A DNA stretch of 52,574 bases from an uncultured Collinsella sp. (GCA_900539035.1 UQAU01000014.1:1-52574), one strand, 5' to 3'; positions 42,454 through 50,773 are shown, counted from the stretch's first letter. Notes: generated by a model not told the origin, from the sequence alone. Translations and numbers: made by a program.

Positions 42454-43236
42454 ATGGATAAGCGAGATCTTGAGCAATTGCTGAGCGATGTTGCCGGCGG
42501 AGCAGTCACCCCGGCCGTCGCCCTCACGCGCATCCAGACGGCGCCGACCGCCGATCTGGGCTTTGCGCAGCTCGATCTTTCACGCGGGGTACGCCAGGGA
42601 GCCGGCGAGGTCGTCTACGGTGCCGGCAAAACCGCCGAGCAGATTGCCGCCATTATCGAGGCGCTGCGCAATGCCGGCCAGGAGCACATACTGGTCACGC
42701 GCGTGGACGCCGAAAAGGCAGCCCGCACCTCGGAGCTCCTCGACAACGGCATCGACCTGGGATATGTCCCGGACGCACAGCTCGCCCTCGTGGGCGGCAA
42801 GCCCTCCCCTACCGGCAACGGACGCATCGTCGTCGCCTGCGCCGGCACGAGCGACCTGCCCGTCGCCGAGGAAGCCGCATTGACGGCCGAGTTCTATGGC
42901 AACGAGGTCGACCGCCTCTACGACGTAGGTGTCGCCGGCCTGCACCGCCTGCTCGCGCATGCCGAGGAACTTGCTCAGGCGCAGGTGGTCATCGCCATCG
43001 CCGGCATGGAGGGCGCGTTGGCGAGCGTTATCGGCGGTCTGGTGAGCTGTCCGGTCATCGCCGTTCCCACCAGCGTTGGCTACGGCGCAAGTTTTGGTGG
43101 CGTAGCCGCGTTGCTCGCCATGCTCAACTCCTGTGCCAGCGGCGTTTCGGTCGTCAATATCGACAACGGCTTTGGTGCCGCCTACCAGGCAAGTCTTATC
43201 AATCATCTAAGCGCCGGCACACCCCGCGCCCGTTAA
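42454..43236 (+). CDS. larB: Nickel-pincer cofactor biosynthesis protein LarB
   Basis: A 260-residue LarB with the PurE-like C-terminal half. Cys227 in LAMLNSCASGVSVVNIDNGFGAA corresponds to the catalytic cysteine known from Lactiplantibacillus LarB; AGTSDLPVAEEAALTAEFYG is also a family signature. LarB carboxylates nicotinic acid adenine dinucleotide, the first step towards the nickel-pincer nucleotide of LarA. ATG at 42454 follows AAGGGAAC; the longer frame to 42421 crosses the inverted repeat. It is followed 10 bases later by larC. Confidence 0.93.
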   Translation: MDKRDLEQLLSDVAGGAVTPAVALTRIQTAPTADLGFAQLDLSRGVRQGAGEVVYGAGKTAEQIAAIIEALRNAGQEHILVTRVDAEKAARTSELLDNGIDLGYVPDAQLALVGGKPSPTGNGRIVVACAGTSDLPVAEEAALTAEFYGNEVDRLYDVGVAGLHRLLAHAEELAQAQVVIAIAGMEGALASVIGGLVSCPVIAVPTSVGYGASFGGVAALLAMLNSCASGVSVVNIDNGFGAAYQASLINHLSAGTPRAR

Positions 43237-43246
43237 GGAGCATTCC

Positions 43247-44158
43247 ATGTCCAACCATCAGCACACGCTTATCATCGACGGCACCTCGGGCATCAGCGGC
43301 GATATGACCGTCGCGGCCCTGCTCGATCTGGGCGCCAGCGAGGAGCGCCTGCGCGAACAGCTCGCCACACTGCCGGTCGACGGCTTTACGATCGCCGTCA
43401 CGCGTGCAAACAAGCATGGCATCGACGCTTGCGATTTCGACGTCCAGCTTGCGGAGGAGCTCGAGAACCACGATCACGATATGGCCTGGCTCTACGGCAA
43501 CGAAGCAGCTGCCGAGCACACGCACGAGCACGAGCACCACCATCATAACCATGGCGGGCACGAGCACTGCCACGAGCATGACCATGAGGCCCACGGCCAT
43601 GGTCACGAGGGTCACCATCACGCCCACCACCATCACCATCGTTCTTTGGCGGACGTCACCGCCATCATCGACGGCTCGCAGCTAAGCGATGGCGCCAAGC
43701 GTCGTGCGCTCGCCATCTTTACCGTACTCGCTGCTGCCGAGGCCAAGGCTCACGGCAAAACGCCCGATACCGTTCTGTTTCACGAGGTGGGCGCCGTCGA
43801 CTCCATCGTTGACATCTGCTCGGTCGCCATCTGCCTCGATGACCTGGGTATTGAGGATATCGTGGTCGAGTCGCTCTCCGAGGGCCACGGAACCATTCGC
43901 TGCGCCCACGGCCTTATGCCCATTCCCGTCCCCGCTGTCGTCAACCTGTGCCAGGCGGGCAATATCGCTCTCATGCCTGCCCCGGTCGCCGGCGAGCTCG
44001 TGACGCCCACGGGCGCCGCCATCGTCGCCGCACTGCGCACGTCCGAGCACCTGTCGGCCCGCTACCGCATCGAGGCCGTCGGCTACGGCGCCGGCAAGCG
44101 CCCCTACGAGGGTTGCTCCGGCACGCTCCGTTGTCTACTCGTTCACGTGGATGCATAG
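43247..44158 (+). CDS. larC: LarC1-type nickel insertion protein, lacking the LarC2 domain
   Basis: A 303-residue LarC N-terminal domain (IDGTSGISGDMTVAALLDLGA, FHEVGAVDSIVDICSVAICLDDLG, GHGTIRCAHGLMPIPVPAV, PVAGELVTPTGAAIVAAL). Residues 91-131 hold 24 histidines, a nickel-binding stretch. The protein ends at LRCLLVHVDA with TAG, and tetR starts two bases later. The CTP-binding LarC2 half, joined in other bacteria by frameshift or fusion, is absent, and no frameshifted continuation is seen. Full LarC inserts Ni into the pincer cofactor using CTP. Larger LarC may be reconstituted from a separate LarC2 gene elsewhere, or this form works alone. Confidence 0.88.
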   Translation: MSNHQHTLIIDGTSGISGDMTVAALLDLGASEERLREQLATLPVDGFTIAVTRANKHGIDACDFDVQLAEELENHDHDMAWLYGNEAAAEHTHEHEHHHHNHGGHEHCHEHDHEAHGHGHEGHHHAHHHHHRSLADVTAIIDGSQLSDGAKRRALAIFTVLAAAEAKAHGKTPDTVLFHEVGAVDSIVDICSVAICLDDLGIEDIVVESLSEGHGTIRCAHGLMPIPVPAVVNLCQAGNIALMPAPVAGELVTPTGAAIVAALRTSEHLSARYRIEAVGYGAGKRPYEGCSGTLRCLLVHVDA

Positions 44159-44160
44159 CC

Positions 44161-44700
44161 ATGGATGCCCGCAAAGAAAAAAGCCGCGCTGCCATCGTTG
44201 CAGCGTTCTCCGAGCTGCTACGCGAAGAGGACTACGGCAAGATCACCGTCGGCGACATCATCGCTCGCGCCCATGTGGGTCGGGCCACGTTCTACGGCCT
44301 CTTCAAGAGCAAAGATAACCTGCTCGCTGAGCTCGTGTGCGATATCTGCACCCATGCCCTCGACGATGACGGTACGCCCCTCGACGACCCACTCGTGCAG
44401 GTCGAGCATATCCTCAACAACCTCTGGGAACGCCGTCAGGGCGTACGAGCTCTCGTAGCCGGCGCCGGCTCACGCGTCTTCGCCGACTGTCTCCGCAAGA
44501 CCATCATGTCGCGCGCAGCCGAAACAGTCCCCGTCGACCCCGCAGGCCCCGCCGGCACCATGGACCGCAGCTTCCTCCTCCACCACATAGCCTCAAGCTT
44601 CGTAGGAATGGTCCAATGGTGGGCCTGGCACAACTTCCAAGCAGACAAAGCCGACGTAGCCAAAGACTACCTCTCAGCCATAAAACCCCTCTTCAACTAA
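44161..44700 (+). CDS. TetR-family transcriptional regulator in the lar cluster
   Basis: A 179-residue regulator with an N-terminal TetR helix-turn-helix (FSELLREEDYGKITVGDIIA, then RAHVGRATFYGLFKSKDNLL). The C-terminal ligand part is not recognised. It starts 2 bases after the larC stop without its own Shine-Dalgarno, so it is translationally coupled to larC; the frame extension to 43948 lies inside larC. Its place suggests control of the lar genes, in contrast to the Crp-Fnr-type LarR of lactobacilli. Codon usage turns AC-rich towards the C-terminus. Confidence 0.88.
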   Translation: MDARKEKSRAAIVAAFSELLREEDYGKITVGDIIARAHVGRATFYGLFKSKDNLLAELVCDICTHALDDDGTPLDDPLVQVEHILNNLWERRQGVRALVAGAGSRVFADCLRKTIMSRAAETVPVDPAGPAGTMDRSFLLHHIASSFVGMVQWWAWHNFQADKADVAKDYLSAIKPLFN

Positions 44701-44830
44701 GTAAACCCCTCATCCCAAAGTTCCGCCCTCATCTCAAAGCCCCGCCCCAACCCAAAGCACAATCCATCCCAAAGTGTCAACAGCAGCCCAACGCCCCTAC
44801 CATCAACAAGCCCCTCCCATCCAAATTCAG
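44701..44830. other. C-rich, gene-free stretch with CATCCCAAAG-like repeats
   Basis: Imperfect short repeats (ATCCCAAAG, ATCTCAAAG, AACCCAAAG, ATCCCAAAG) in an AC-rich strand directly after tetR. Open frames here are non-coding overlaps. No regulatory site is recognisable. The nested hairpin element follows at 44876. Confidence 0.5.
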
Positions 44831-44875
44831 ATATATATGTTGGGTTGCTTGCACGAACGCAACGAAGACCCCGCA

Positions 44876-45000
44876 GCCGTCCGCATGGGGTAACTTCCCA
44901 GCGCACTCCGCAGGACGCAAAAAGGCTCGCCGCACAAAGTGCGCAGCGAGCCTTTTTGCATGTCCGAGGACGCGCTGGGAAGTTACCCCATGCGGACGGC
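44876..45000. repeat. Nested-hairpin element A (125 bp), structured RNA/terminator candidate
   Basis: Outer perfect 29-bp stem (44876-44904 with 44972-45000). Then an asymmetric internal loop with ACTCCGCA (44905-44912) and GAGGAC (44966-44971), a 4-bp GGAC/GTCC helix, and a 14-bp inner stem GCAAAAAGGCTCGC (44917-44930) with 44946-44959. The apical hairpin is CGCAC-AAA-GTGCG. The inner stem carries A- and T-runs and can terminate transcription both ways. It lies between the convergent tetR and larD-like genes, 23 bases past the latter. The same architecture recurs at 47810-47936 with different stems. Confidence 0.8.
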
Positions 45001-45022
45001 GAACAACCTATGTAGCCTTGGA

Positions 45023-45754
45023 CTAGAACATGCCCAAGAAACCGTGCACAAACAGCGCGGCCAGAGCGGCACCGATAAACGGCGCGATGCCAGGAACAAG
45101 CAGGCCATACTTCCAGTTGTTGTCGGCCTTGTTCTTGATCGGCAGCACCTGATAGGCCATGCGAGGACCAAGGTCACGAGCCTGGTTCATGGCGAAGCCG
45201 GTGATGCCGCCCATGCCCATGCCAACGGCCCAAACGATCAGACCGACGCAGATGGCGAGCATCAAAACGTTCTCGCCGGCGCGGCTAGCGGCAGCAAGGA
45301 TGGCGCTGATGAACACAAAGGTGCAGATGGCCTCGCAGAAGAAGTTGCGAGCATAGTTCGTGCCCTCGGTAGTAGGGTTGGTCGAGAAGATGTTGCGCTG
45401 GGCAATAGGGTCGACGACGCCCTCGGAAGCCTTGAACTCATCGGCATACATAAGCCAAGCGATTACGGCGCCCACAAAGCCGCCGAGCATATCGGCAATC
45501 ATGAAGGGGATGCAGCTGCTCCACGGCACCAGGCCGACGATGCACTGGGCAAGCACCATGGCGGGGTTCATGCACACGGCGCCGCCAAAGACAAACAGGC
45601 AGACCGAGATGCCAAAAGACCAGGTGGTGATGGCAAACATGTGGCCGGAGCCCTGATACTTGGTGCCCTTGAGCACGGTATCGCAGTGCACGCCCACGCC
45701 AAAGATGATCATGAGGGCCGTTGCGCCGAATTCGCAGAGGAGTTTGGTAAGCAT
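45023..45754 (-). CDS. Aquaglyceroporin, probable lactic-acid channel (LarD/GlpF-like)
   Basis: A 243-residue MIP-family channel with six TM segments. The first half-helix motif is intact (MNPAMV, Asn63-Ala65), and the glycerol-facilitator form of the second reads NQARDLGPR (Asn190, selectivity-filter Arg193) with Gln191 in place of the usual Pro. It is directly downstream of larA (48-base gap). In the Lactiplantibacillus lar operon the equivalent gene, larD, encodes a lactic-acid-permeable aquaglyceroporin, so that role is inferred here. Plain glycerol uptake is the alternative, but no glpK is present. Confidence 0.85.
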   Translation of the reverse strand: MLTKLLCEFGATALMIIFGVGVHCDTVLKGTKYQGSGHMFAITTWSFGISVCLFVFGGAVCMNPAMVLAQCIVGLVPWSSCIPFMIADMLGGFVGAVIAWLMYADEFKASEGVVDPIAQRNIFSTNPTTEGTNYARNFFCEAICTFVFISAILAAASRAGENVLMLAICVGLIVWAVGMGMGGITGFAMNQARDLGPRMAYQVLPIKNKADNNWKYGLLVPGIAPFIGAALAALFVHGFLGMF

Positions 45755-45802
45755 AAAACCTTATCTTTCTTGTCGGTTATAAACGATTCGTTTGAGCCCG
45801 CG

Positions 45803-47080
45803 CTAGTGCTGCGCGACGACAACGCCCAGGCCATCGGGAATGACGGCAACCTTGGCATCGGCACCCTTCATCTCAAAGGCGAGCTTAAGCGCCTCATCGA
45901 GGGTGTTGACCGGCGTCATGTGCATATCCTCGATCATCTGGTGATCGCACAGGTCGGTAACCATGATCACAGGGTGATGCGCCAGGATGCGGGCGAAAAT
46001 CTGGCTCGTCCACTGGTCGGGCAGGGTCTCGTCCTTAGGACGGTCAATGCAGGCGCGCTCAAACTCTGCTGGATCATTGTCGGCGATGTTGTGATAGAAG
46101 CCCTCGCCACCGTGACCGTCGGCACAGCCGGCGACATCGATGATCACGCCGCCCTCGGGAAGCGTAGCCTCGGCAGAGCACATGCCCTTCACGGCCTGGT
46201 AGATGTTCTGGTCGAGCGGGTAGCCGCCATTGGTGGTGATGGCAATCTCGCACTCAACGGGCTCAACGCCGGCAAGGCTCTTCACGAACTCACAGCCGGC
46301 CTCGTGCGCCTTGTGAATGTCGCCGGCAAAGGAGCCGATGACCTCGTGCTTGCCGTTGAGCACCACGTTAAGCACAAAGGCAAGGTGAGCCATCTCGGCA
46401 GCGGCAAACATGTCCTCGCTCACGTGGTTGTGGCACAGGTTGCCGGCACGCGAGTGGGAATCATTCACAAACTGACCGTTGTGGTTGTACATGATGGTCT
46501 TGTAGCTGGCGATGCCAGGCAGGACGGACTTGCGGCTACCAGAGAAACCGGCAAAGAAGTGCGGCTCAATAAAGCCCTCGGCAAGCAGCAGATCGCAATC
46601 GGCTGCAATCTTGTTGATGATGCACTCGCCACCGGAAGGCAGGGTGCCAATCTTCTTCATCATGCTGTCGTCAGTCGCGACGTGCATAACGATTTCCTCG
46701 TTGGCAACGATCTCCTCGCCGTACTTGTTGACGAGCTCCTCGTGCGTCGACGGACGATGCATACCCGTAGCAACCAGAATGCGAACGCGCGCCTCAGGCG
46801 CAGCGGAGTGGATGTGATGCAGCAGAATAGGCATCGTCACTCGCGAGGGAACGGGACGCGTATGATCGGAGCTGATGATGACGATATCCTTCTTGCCAGC
46901 ACAAAGCTCCTCGAGCGAAGGCGAGCCATAAGGGTTGGCAAGTGACTCCTCCACCAGCTCTTCCTGCGATTTCGTGGTCTTAAACTCGTTTTGATGACCC
47001 TCCATCACACCAGCGAAGTTCTTATCCTCGAGCTCTAGATGCAACGTCTTGTGGTCAAACGGTAGTTCACATTCAAACAA
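45803..47080 (-). CDS. larA: Lactate racemase, nickel-pincer enzyme
   Basis: A 425-residue LarA. All residues known to matter in the Lactiplantibacillus enzyme are at identical positions: Arg75 in SDHTRPVPS, His108 in ATGMHRP, His174 in IEPHFFAG, Lys184 (cofactor tether) in SGSRKSVLPG and His200 (Ni ligand) in IMYNH. It interconverts L- and D-lactate in the cytoplasm; related enzymes racemise other 2-hydroxy acids, so the substrate is probable, not proven. The start codon is TTG at 47080 with AAGGAAGAGGG about 10 bases upstream; no in-frame ATG fits. It forms a unit with the larD-like channel and converges on larB-larC-tetR. Confidence 0.93.
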   Translation of the reverse strand: MFECELPFDHKTLHLELEDKNFAGVMEGHQNEFKTTKSQEELVEESLANPYGSPSLEELCAGKKDIVIISSDHTRPVPSRVTMPILLHHIHSAAPEARVRILVATGMHRPSTHEELVNKYGEEIVANEEIVMHVATDDSMMKKIGTLPSGGECIINKIAADCDLLLAEGFIEPHFFAGFSGSRKSVLPGIASYKTIMYNHNGQFVNDSHSRAGNLCHNHVSEDMFAAAEMAHLAFVLNVVLNGKHEVIGSFAGDIHKAHEAGCEFVKSLAGVEPVECEIAITTNGGYPLDQNIYQAVKGMCSAEATLPEGGVIIDVAGCADGHGGEGFYHNIADNDPAEFERACIDRPKDETLPDQWTSQIFARILAHHPVIMVTDLCDHQMIEDMHMTPVNTLDEALKLAFEMKGADAKVAVIPDGLGVVVAQH

Positions 47081-47204
47081 TGACGAACGCCCTCTTCCTT
47101 TTCAACTGACACACTAGATAAACCGTTGGAAGGATACGCCGCTCACCGAAAAACACCACCGTCCACCGACTCATTAACACAACGTTCATATTTGACCCAC
47201 AACA

Positions 47205-47240
47205 AAGCTGCCACGATCCCAAAGGGGACCGCGGCAGCTT
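47205..47240. terminator. Candidate terminator-like hairpin upstream of larA
   Basis: AAGCTGCC (47205-47212) with GGCAGCTT (47233-47240), plus partial inner pairing TCCC/GGGG. No strong T-run on either strand, so function is uncertain. Confidence 0.4.
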
Positions 47241-47394
47241 GTAAAAGACACGATGGACAGGATGACTTTAACAGTGCCGAGACAAACATCAGTCCTGTGG
47301 CACGCGCGTGTAAGTTATCTTGCATAAATTCGTCAATAAACTGCATAGAATGACGCCTGGGTTTCGAACCGTAACAGGGTAGTACCCTCCGGAG

Positions 47395-47420
47395 CGTGCA
47401 TTTTTGCGAGTATTCAGCAT
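47395..47420. repeat. Third copy of the 28-bp terminal repeat of the 27.3-kb element
   Basis: 26 bases matching 27301-27326 with a single change (GCGAG for GGGAG). The preceding GTACCCTC also resembles the outer flank of the right arm at 27496-27510. No second arm is found nearby, so it is a solo end. Confidence 0.7.
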
Positions 47421-47709
47421 CGCGGGATAAGATTTTGGTGCCAAAAGTCTTTCAAAAGGTAGATAGTCCTCATGGCTCGTCCCATCTGGATGGCATGTGG
47501 CGAGAAACCAGCCATATATGAACATCGACAAAGCCCAATCGTCATGCAAAAGCATCAACAGGAGCCGCGAACGTCACCCATAGCCTTATGCACCAATCTT
47601 TGGCTGCTGAAAACTCCGTTTTTTGCACGGCGCCCCAAGCACCACCCTCACCCAGCGGCTGATCCGCCGAAAACCGGACATCGCAGGGCCCGCCATTAGT
47701 TTACTTTTA

Positions 47710-47808
47710 GGCACACTCCGCAGGAAGCAAGAAGCCCTCGCCGCACTCCACGCTATGCGCGAAGCGCGCCTTAATCCCTTCAGCCCAATCCCCGAAGACC
47801 GAGGACGC
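47710..47808. repeat. Degraded third copy of the nested-hairpin element
   Basis: 47715-47746 (ACTCCGCAGGAAGCAAGAAG, then CCTCGCCGCAC) closely follows element A from 44905 (ACTCCGCAGGACGCAAAAAG, then GCTCGCCGCAC). GAGGAC reappears at 47801-47806. The stems no longer pair. It abuts element B directly. Confidence 0.6.
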
Positions 47809-47809
47809 A

Positions 47810-47936
47810 GGGACCCGATGGGTTTCCCTCTGAATGCATTCCGCAGCACGAAGCCCCCTTATCCACAGCTCCAGAGGAGCAGGATAAGGGGGCTTCAAGT
47901 GCGAGGACGCATTCAGAGGGAAACCCATCGGGTCCC
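47810..47936. repeat. Nested-hairpin element B (127 bp), structured RNA candidate
   Basis: Outer perfect 28-bp stem (47810-47837 with 47909-47936). Internal loop with ATTCCGCA (47838-47845) and GAGGAC (47903-47908), GCAC/GTGC helix, and 14-bp inner stem AAGCCCCCTTATCC (47851-47864) with 47882-47895. The apical hairpin is GCTCC-AGA-GGAGC. Same design as element A with different paired sequences but the same unpaired ones. It lies 23 bases past the ppc stop, almost the same distance as element A from the larD-like stop. Confidence 0.8.
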
Positions 47937-47959
47937 GGTGAGAGCCACAGGGCTATCGA

Positions 47960-50773
47960 TTACCCCGTGTTCTGCAATCCTGCCGAGACGCCGGTCACAG
48001 TCGAAAGAATCAGGCTCATGTACTCGGCCTTCTTCTCCTCGGCCATCTCGTCCTGGTTCATACGCACCTCGCGAAGGGCGCGGACCTGGGCAATGGACAG
48101 GGCGTCGACGTAGGGGTTACGCACACGAACGGCACAGCCGAGCACGCGACGACGCTGCAGCGGCCATTCATCACCGACGATGGCAAGGACCCACTTACGC
48201 GTGAGCTGCATCTCGGTGAAGACCTTCTCGGACAAATCCTGGCGATCGCCCAGGTGCAGATACATCTTGGCGATGCGCTGATCGGTCTTGGCAATCGACA
48301 TCTCGATGTTGTCGATAAAGGTGCGGAAGAACGGCCACTCCTGGTAGGCAGCCTTGAGCTGGTCAAGATCGCCAAGCTGCTCGCAGGCGGTGCCCAGGCC
48401 GTACCAAGCGGCCAGGTTAATGCGCGCCTGGCTCCAGCTGAAGATCCACGGAATGGTACGCAGGTCGTCGAGTGACTTGGCGCCCAGGCCGCGTTTGGCG
48501 GGACGCGAGCCGATCGGCAGCAAGCCGACCTCGGTCAGCGGCGTCACGGTCGAGAACCACGGTGTAAAGTCCTCGGTGTTCAGCAGGTCCAGATAGCGCT
48601 CATGGCTTACTGCGTTGAGCTTCTCTGCCATATCCCAGAACTTCTGCGTGGTCTCGGTGTTGGTCTTCTCGACGCTCGGGGCCGACTGCAGCAGCGTTGC
48701 GGCGGCAACGGACTCAACATGGCGCTGAGCCAGCGTGCGGTTACCGTAACGGGCAAAGATGACCTCGCCCTGCTCGGTGAGCTTAAAGAAGCAGTTGACC
48801 GAACCCTTGGGCTGGGCCAGCACGGCCTTGTTGGCCGGGCCGCCGCCACGGCCCACGGCACCGCCGCGACCGTGCATGAGCACCAGGTCGATATCGTTCT
48901 TCTCTGCCCACTTGGCGATGCGCTCCTGCGCGGAGTGCAGCGCGAGCATGGCCGTGGTAGGACCGGCATCCTTGGAGGAGTCGGAATAGCCCAGCATAAC
49001 CTCCATGCGGCGGTTGGTCTGGGCAAGGCGCTTTTGCACCACGGGCAGCGTAAGCATCTGGTCGAGCACGTCGACGCAGCCCTCGAGGTCCTCGAGCTGC
49101 TCGAACAGCGGGATCACGTCGAGCTCGGGGACATCCTCCTCGTGTGCAAAGGACAGGTGGGCAAGCTCAAAGACGTCGGCCACATGCTGGGCGCTCTTGG
49201 TGAACGAGATGATGTAGCGGTGCGCCATCTTCTTGCCGTAGCGCTTTTGGATGGAACCGATGGCACGGAAGGTGTCGATGACCTCGCGCGTCATGGGCTG
49301 CAGGTCGCCATGGATACCGTTTTCGTGGATATCCTTGAGGGCGCGGGCGTGCACCACGGAGTGCTGACGGAACTCCATCTCGACCATGTGGAAGCCGAAG
49401 GACTCGACCTGCCAGATGATGGTCTGGACCGGGCCGTAGGCAGCACGGACGGCACCGCAGGCGGCCAACGAGCGCTGGACGACGCGCAGGTCATCCAGGA
49501 ACTCGTCGGCGCTGTGGTACATGGTGTCGGTGATACGACGCACGGTGGCGTTCAGACGGTCGGCCATGACGAGCATGACGGCGCGATGCGGCTCGTGCTC
49601 GGAGATCAGCTCGGCGCGGGCCGTGTACCGAGGGCTCATCTCGACCTGATGGTTCCACAGGTTGATGAGCTCGGCAGACGGCTTGCTGTAGGTGGCCTCG
49701 AGCGTGAGGTTGCGGCCGATGTGACGGCACTTGTCCTCGAGCTTGAGCACCATGTGGGTGAAGTACTTGGCGGCGACCTCACGGCTCACCTTGGCGGTAA
49801 CGTTGGGGTTACCGTCGCGGTCGGAACCGATCCAGCTGCCGGGATGGAAGAACGCCGGGCACAGCGGCGGCACGGTACCGGCCTTGTCGCCCAGCACCCA
49901 GTCGTCAAAGCGACGATAGATGACGGGGATGACGTCGAACAGCGTGTTATCGAAGATGTCGATGATGGTATCGGCTTCCTCGACCGGCGTGGGCTTCTTG
50001 AGCGCGATGGGGCTCGTACGCACCAGGGCGTCGATCTCCTGCAGCATATGGCGCTCGTTCTCCACCAGGTCGGAGCCGCCCAGACGCGGACGCTCCTCCA
50101 GCAGGTTGGAGATACGGCGAATCTTGCCCTCGACGGCCTTACGACGGGCCTCGGTGGGATGCGCGGTAAAGACGGGATGGAACTCAAGCTTGCCGAGCAG
50201 CTCGTTGGCGCCCTCGACGCCCAGCTCATTCACCAGCTGGTGATAGGCGACGGTGAGCTCGTTGGCGGGATCGACCTCGGTATCGGTCGACGCACCGGCC
50301 TCGCGCTCGCGCAGCTGCGCCACACGGTAGTTCTCCTCCGACAGGTTTGCCAGATGGAAGAAACTCGTAAATGCGCGGACAATGACCTGCTGCTTATCGA
50401 GCGGCAGGCTGTCGATCAGATCGACGACCTCACGAAATGCCACGGCGGTGGGCTCGTCGGCGGTGGGCACGCCCTGCTCGTCGACGACCTCGTCGGCAGC
50501 GCGGGTACCGGAGTTGCCGGCATTGACCACAATCTCGGCCGACAGGATCTTGTCGAACAGGTCCGCGATCTCAGGATCATACTCGCTAAGCACACGACGC
50601 TCCAGGCGCAGGAACAGCGCCAGATTGTCGCGCAGCTCCTCGGGGATCTCGATCTCGGCGAGACGCTCCCTGGACTCGGCATTCGAGCCGATTCGGTTAA
50701 CGAGGCGGTTGACCACGGCAGCGACGCGCGCCGCGGCTTCGGGTACAGACTGGTTGCTTAGGTTCTCAGCCAC
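47960..50773 (-). CDS. ppc: Phosphoenolpyruvate carboxylase
   Basis: A 937-residue PEPC. Catalytic HPVFTAHPTEARRK (His in TAHPTE), SDRDGNPNVT, GYSDSSKDAG and the glycine/arginine loop HGRGGAVGRGGGP are intact, and the C-terminus ends in the conserved SAGLQNTG. It carboxylates PEP to oxaloacetate, the anaplerotic step used for succinate formation and biosynthesis in anaerobes. GTG at 50773 is preferred, with GGGAGG 4 bases before it. An ATG 12 bases upstream (50785) has GGAGG only 1 base before it, too close to function, and gives 941 residues. The gene is monocistronic, followed by element B. Confidence 0.95.
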   Translation of the reverse strand: MAENLSNQSVPEAAARVAAVVNRLVNRIGSNAESRERLAEIEIPEELRDNLALFLRLERRVLSEYDPEIADLFDKILSAEIVVNAGNSGTRAADEVVDEQGVPTADEPTAVAFREVVDLIDSLPLDKQQVIVRAFTSFFHLANLSEENYRVAQLREREAGASTDTEVDPANELTVAYHQLVNELGVEGANELLGKLEFHPVFTAHPTEARRKAVEGKIRRISNLLEERPRLGGSDLVENERHMLQEIDALVRTSPIALKKPTPVEEADTIIDIFDNTLFDVIPVIYRRFDDWVLGDKAGTVPPLCPAFFHPGSWIGSDRDGNPNVTAKVSREVAAKYFTHMVLKLEDKCRHIGRNLTLEATYSKPSAELINLWNHQVEMSPRYTARAELISEHEPHRAVMLVMADRLNATVRRITDTMYHSADEFLDDLRVVQRSLAACGAVRAAYGPVQTIIWQVESFGFHMVEMEFRQHSVVHARALKDIHENGIHGDLQPMTREVIDTFRAIGSIQKRYGKKMAHRYIISFTKSAQHVADVFELAHLSFAHEEDVPELDVIPLFEQLEDLEGCVDVLDQMLTLPVVQKRLAQTNRRMEVMLGYSDSSKDAGPTTAMLALHSAQERIAKWAEKNDIDLVLMHGRGGAVGRGGGPANKAVLAQPKGSVNCFFKLTEQGEVIFARYGNRTLAQRHVESVAAATLLQSAPSVEKTNTETTQKFWDMAEKLNAVSHERYLDLLNTEDFTPWFSTVTPLTEVGLLPIGSRPAKRGLGAKSLDDLRTIPWIFSWSQARINLAAWYGLGTACEQLGDLDQLKAAYQEWPFFRTFIDNIEMSIAKTDQRIAKMYLHLGDRQDLSEKVFTEMQLTRKWVLAIVGDEWPLQRRRVLGCAVRVRNPYVDALSIAQVRALREVRMNQDEMAEEKKAEYMSLILSTVTGVSAGLQNTG

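Larger units (their letters stand above)
47081..47959. other. 879-bp gene-poor gap between larA and ppc
   Basis: No convincing gene. A 67-codon frame (47143-47346, minus) has no ribosome site and overlaps a hairpin, and frames near 47586-47928 run through the inverted repeats. The gap holds the larA promoter, a hairpin at 47205, one copy of the 28-bp arm repeat at 47395, a degraded nested-hairpin element near 47715, and element B at 47810. Confidence 0.6.

Noticed and set aside
43530..43640. CRISPR-like or tandem repeat in CAC/CAT-rich DNA
   Set aside because: It is the codon repeat of the His-rich nickel-binding stretch of larC, in frame throughout.
44697..44906. Short frames through element A and the C-rich region
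   Set aside because: They exist because the inverted repeat lacks stops; translation is low-complexity and there is no ribosome site.
47143..47346. 67-codon frame upstream of larA, minus strand
   Set aside because: It has no Shine-Dalgarno site, it overlaps the 47205 hairpin and no family resemblance is seen.
47355..47390. tRNA T-arm-like GTTTCGAACC
   Set aside because: No acceptor stem, anticodon arm or D-arm can be formed around it; no tRNA is supported anywhere in the window.
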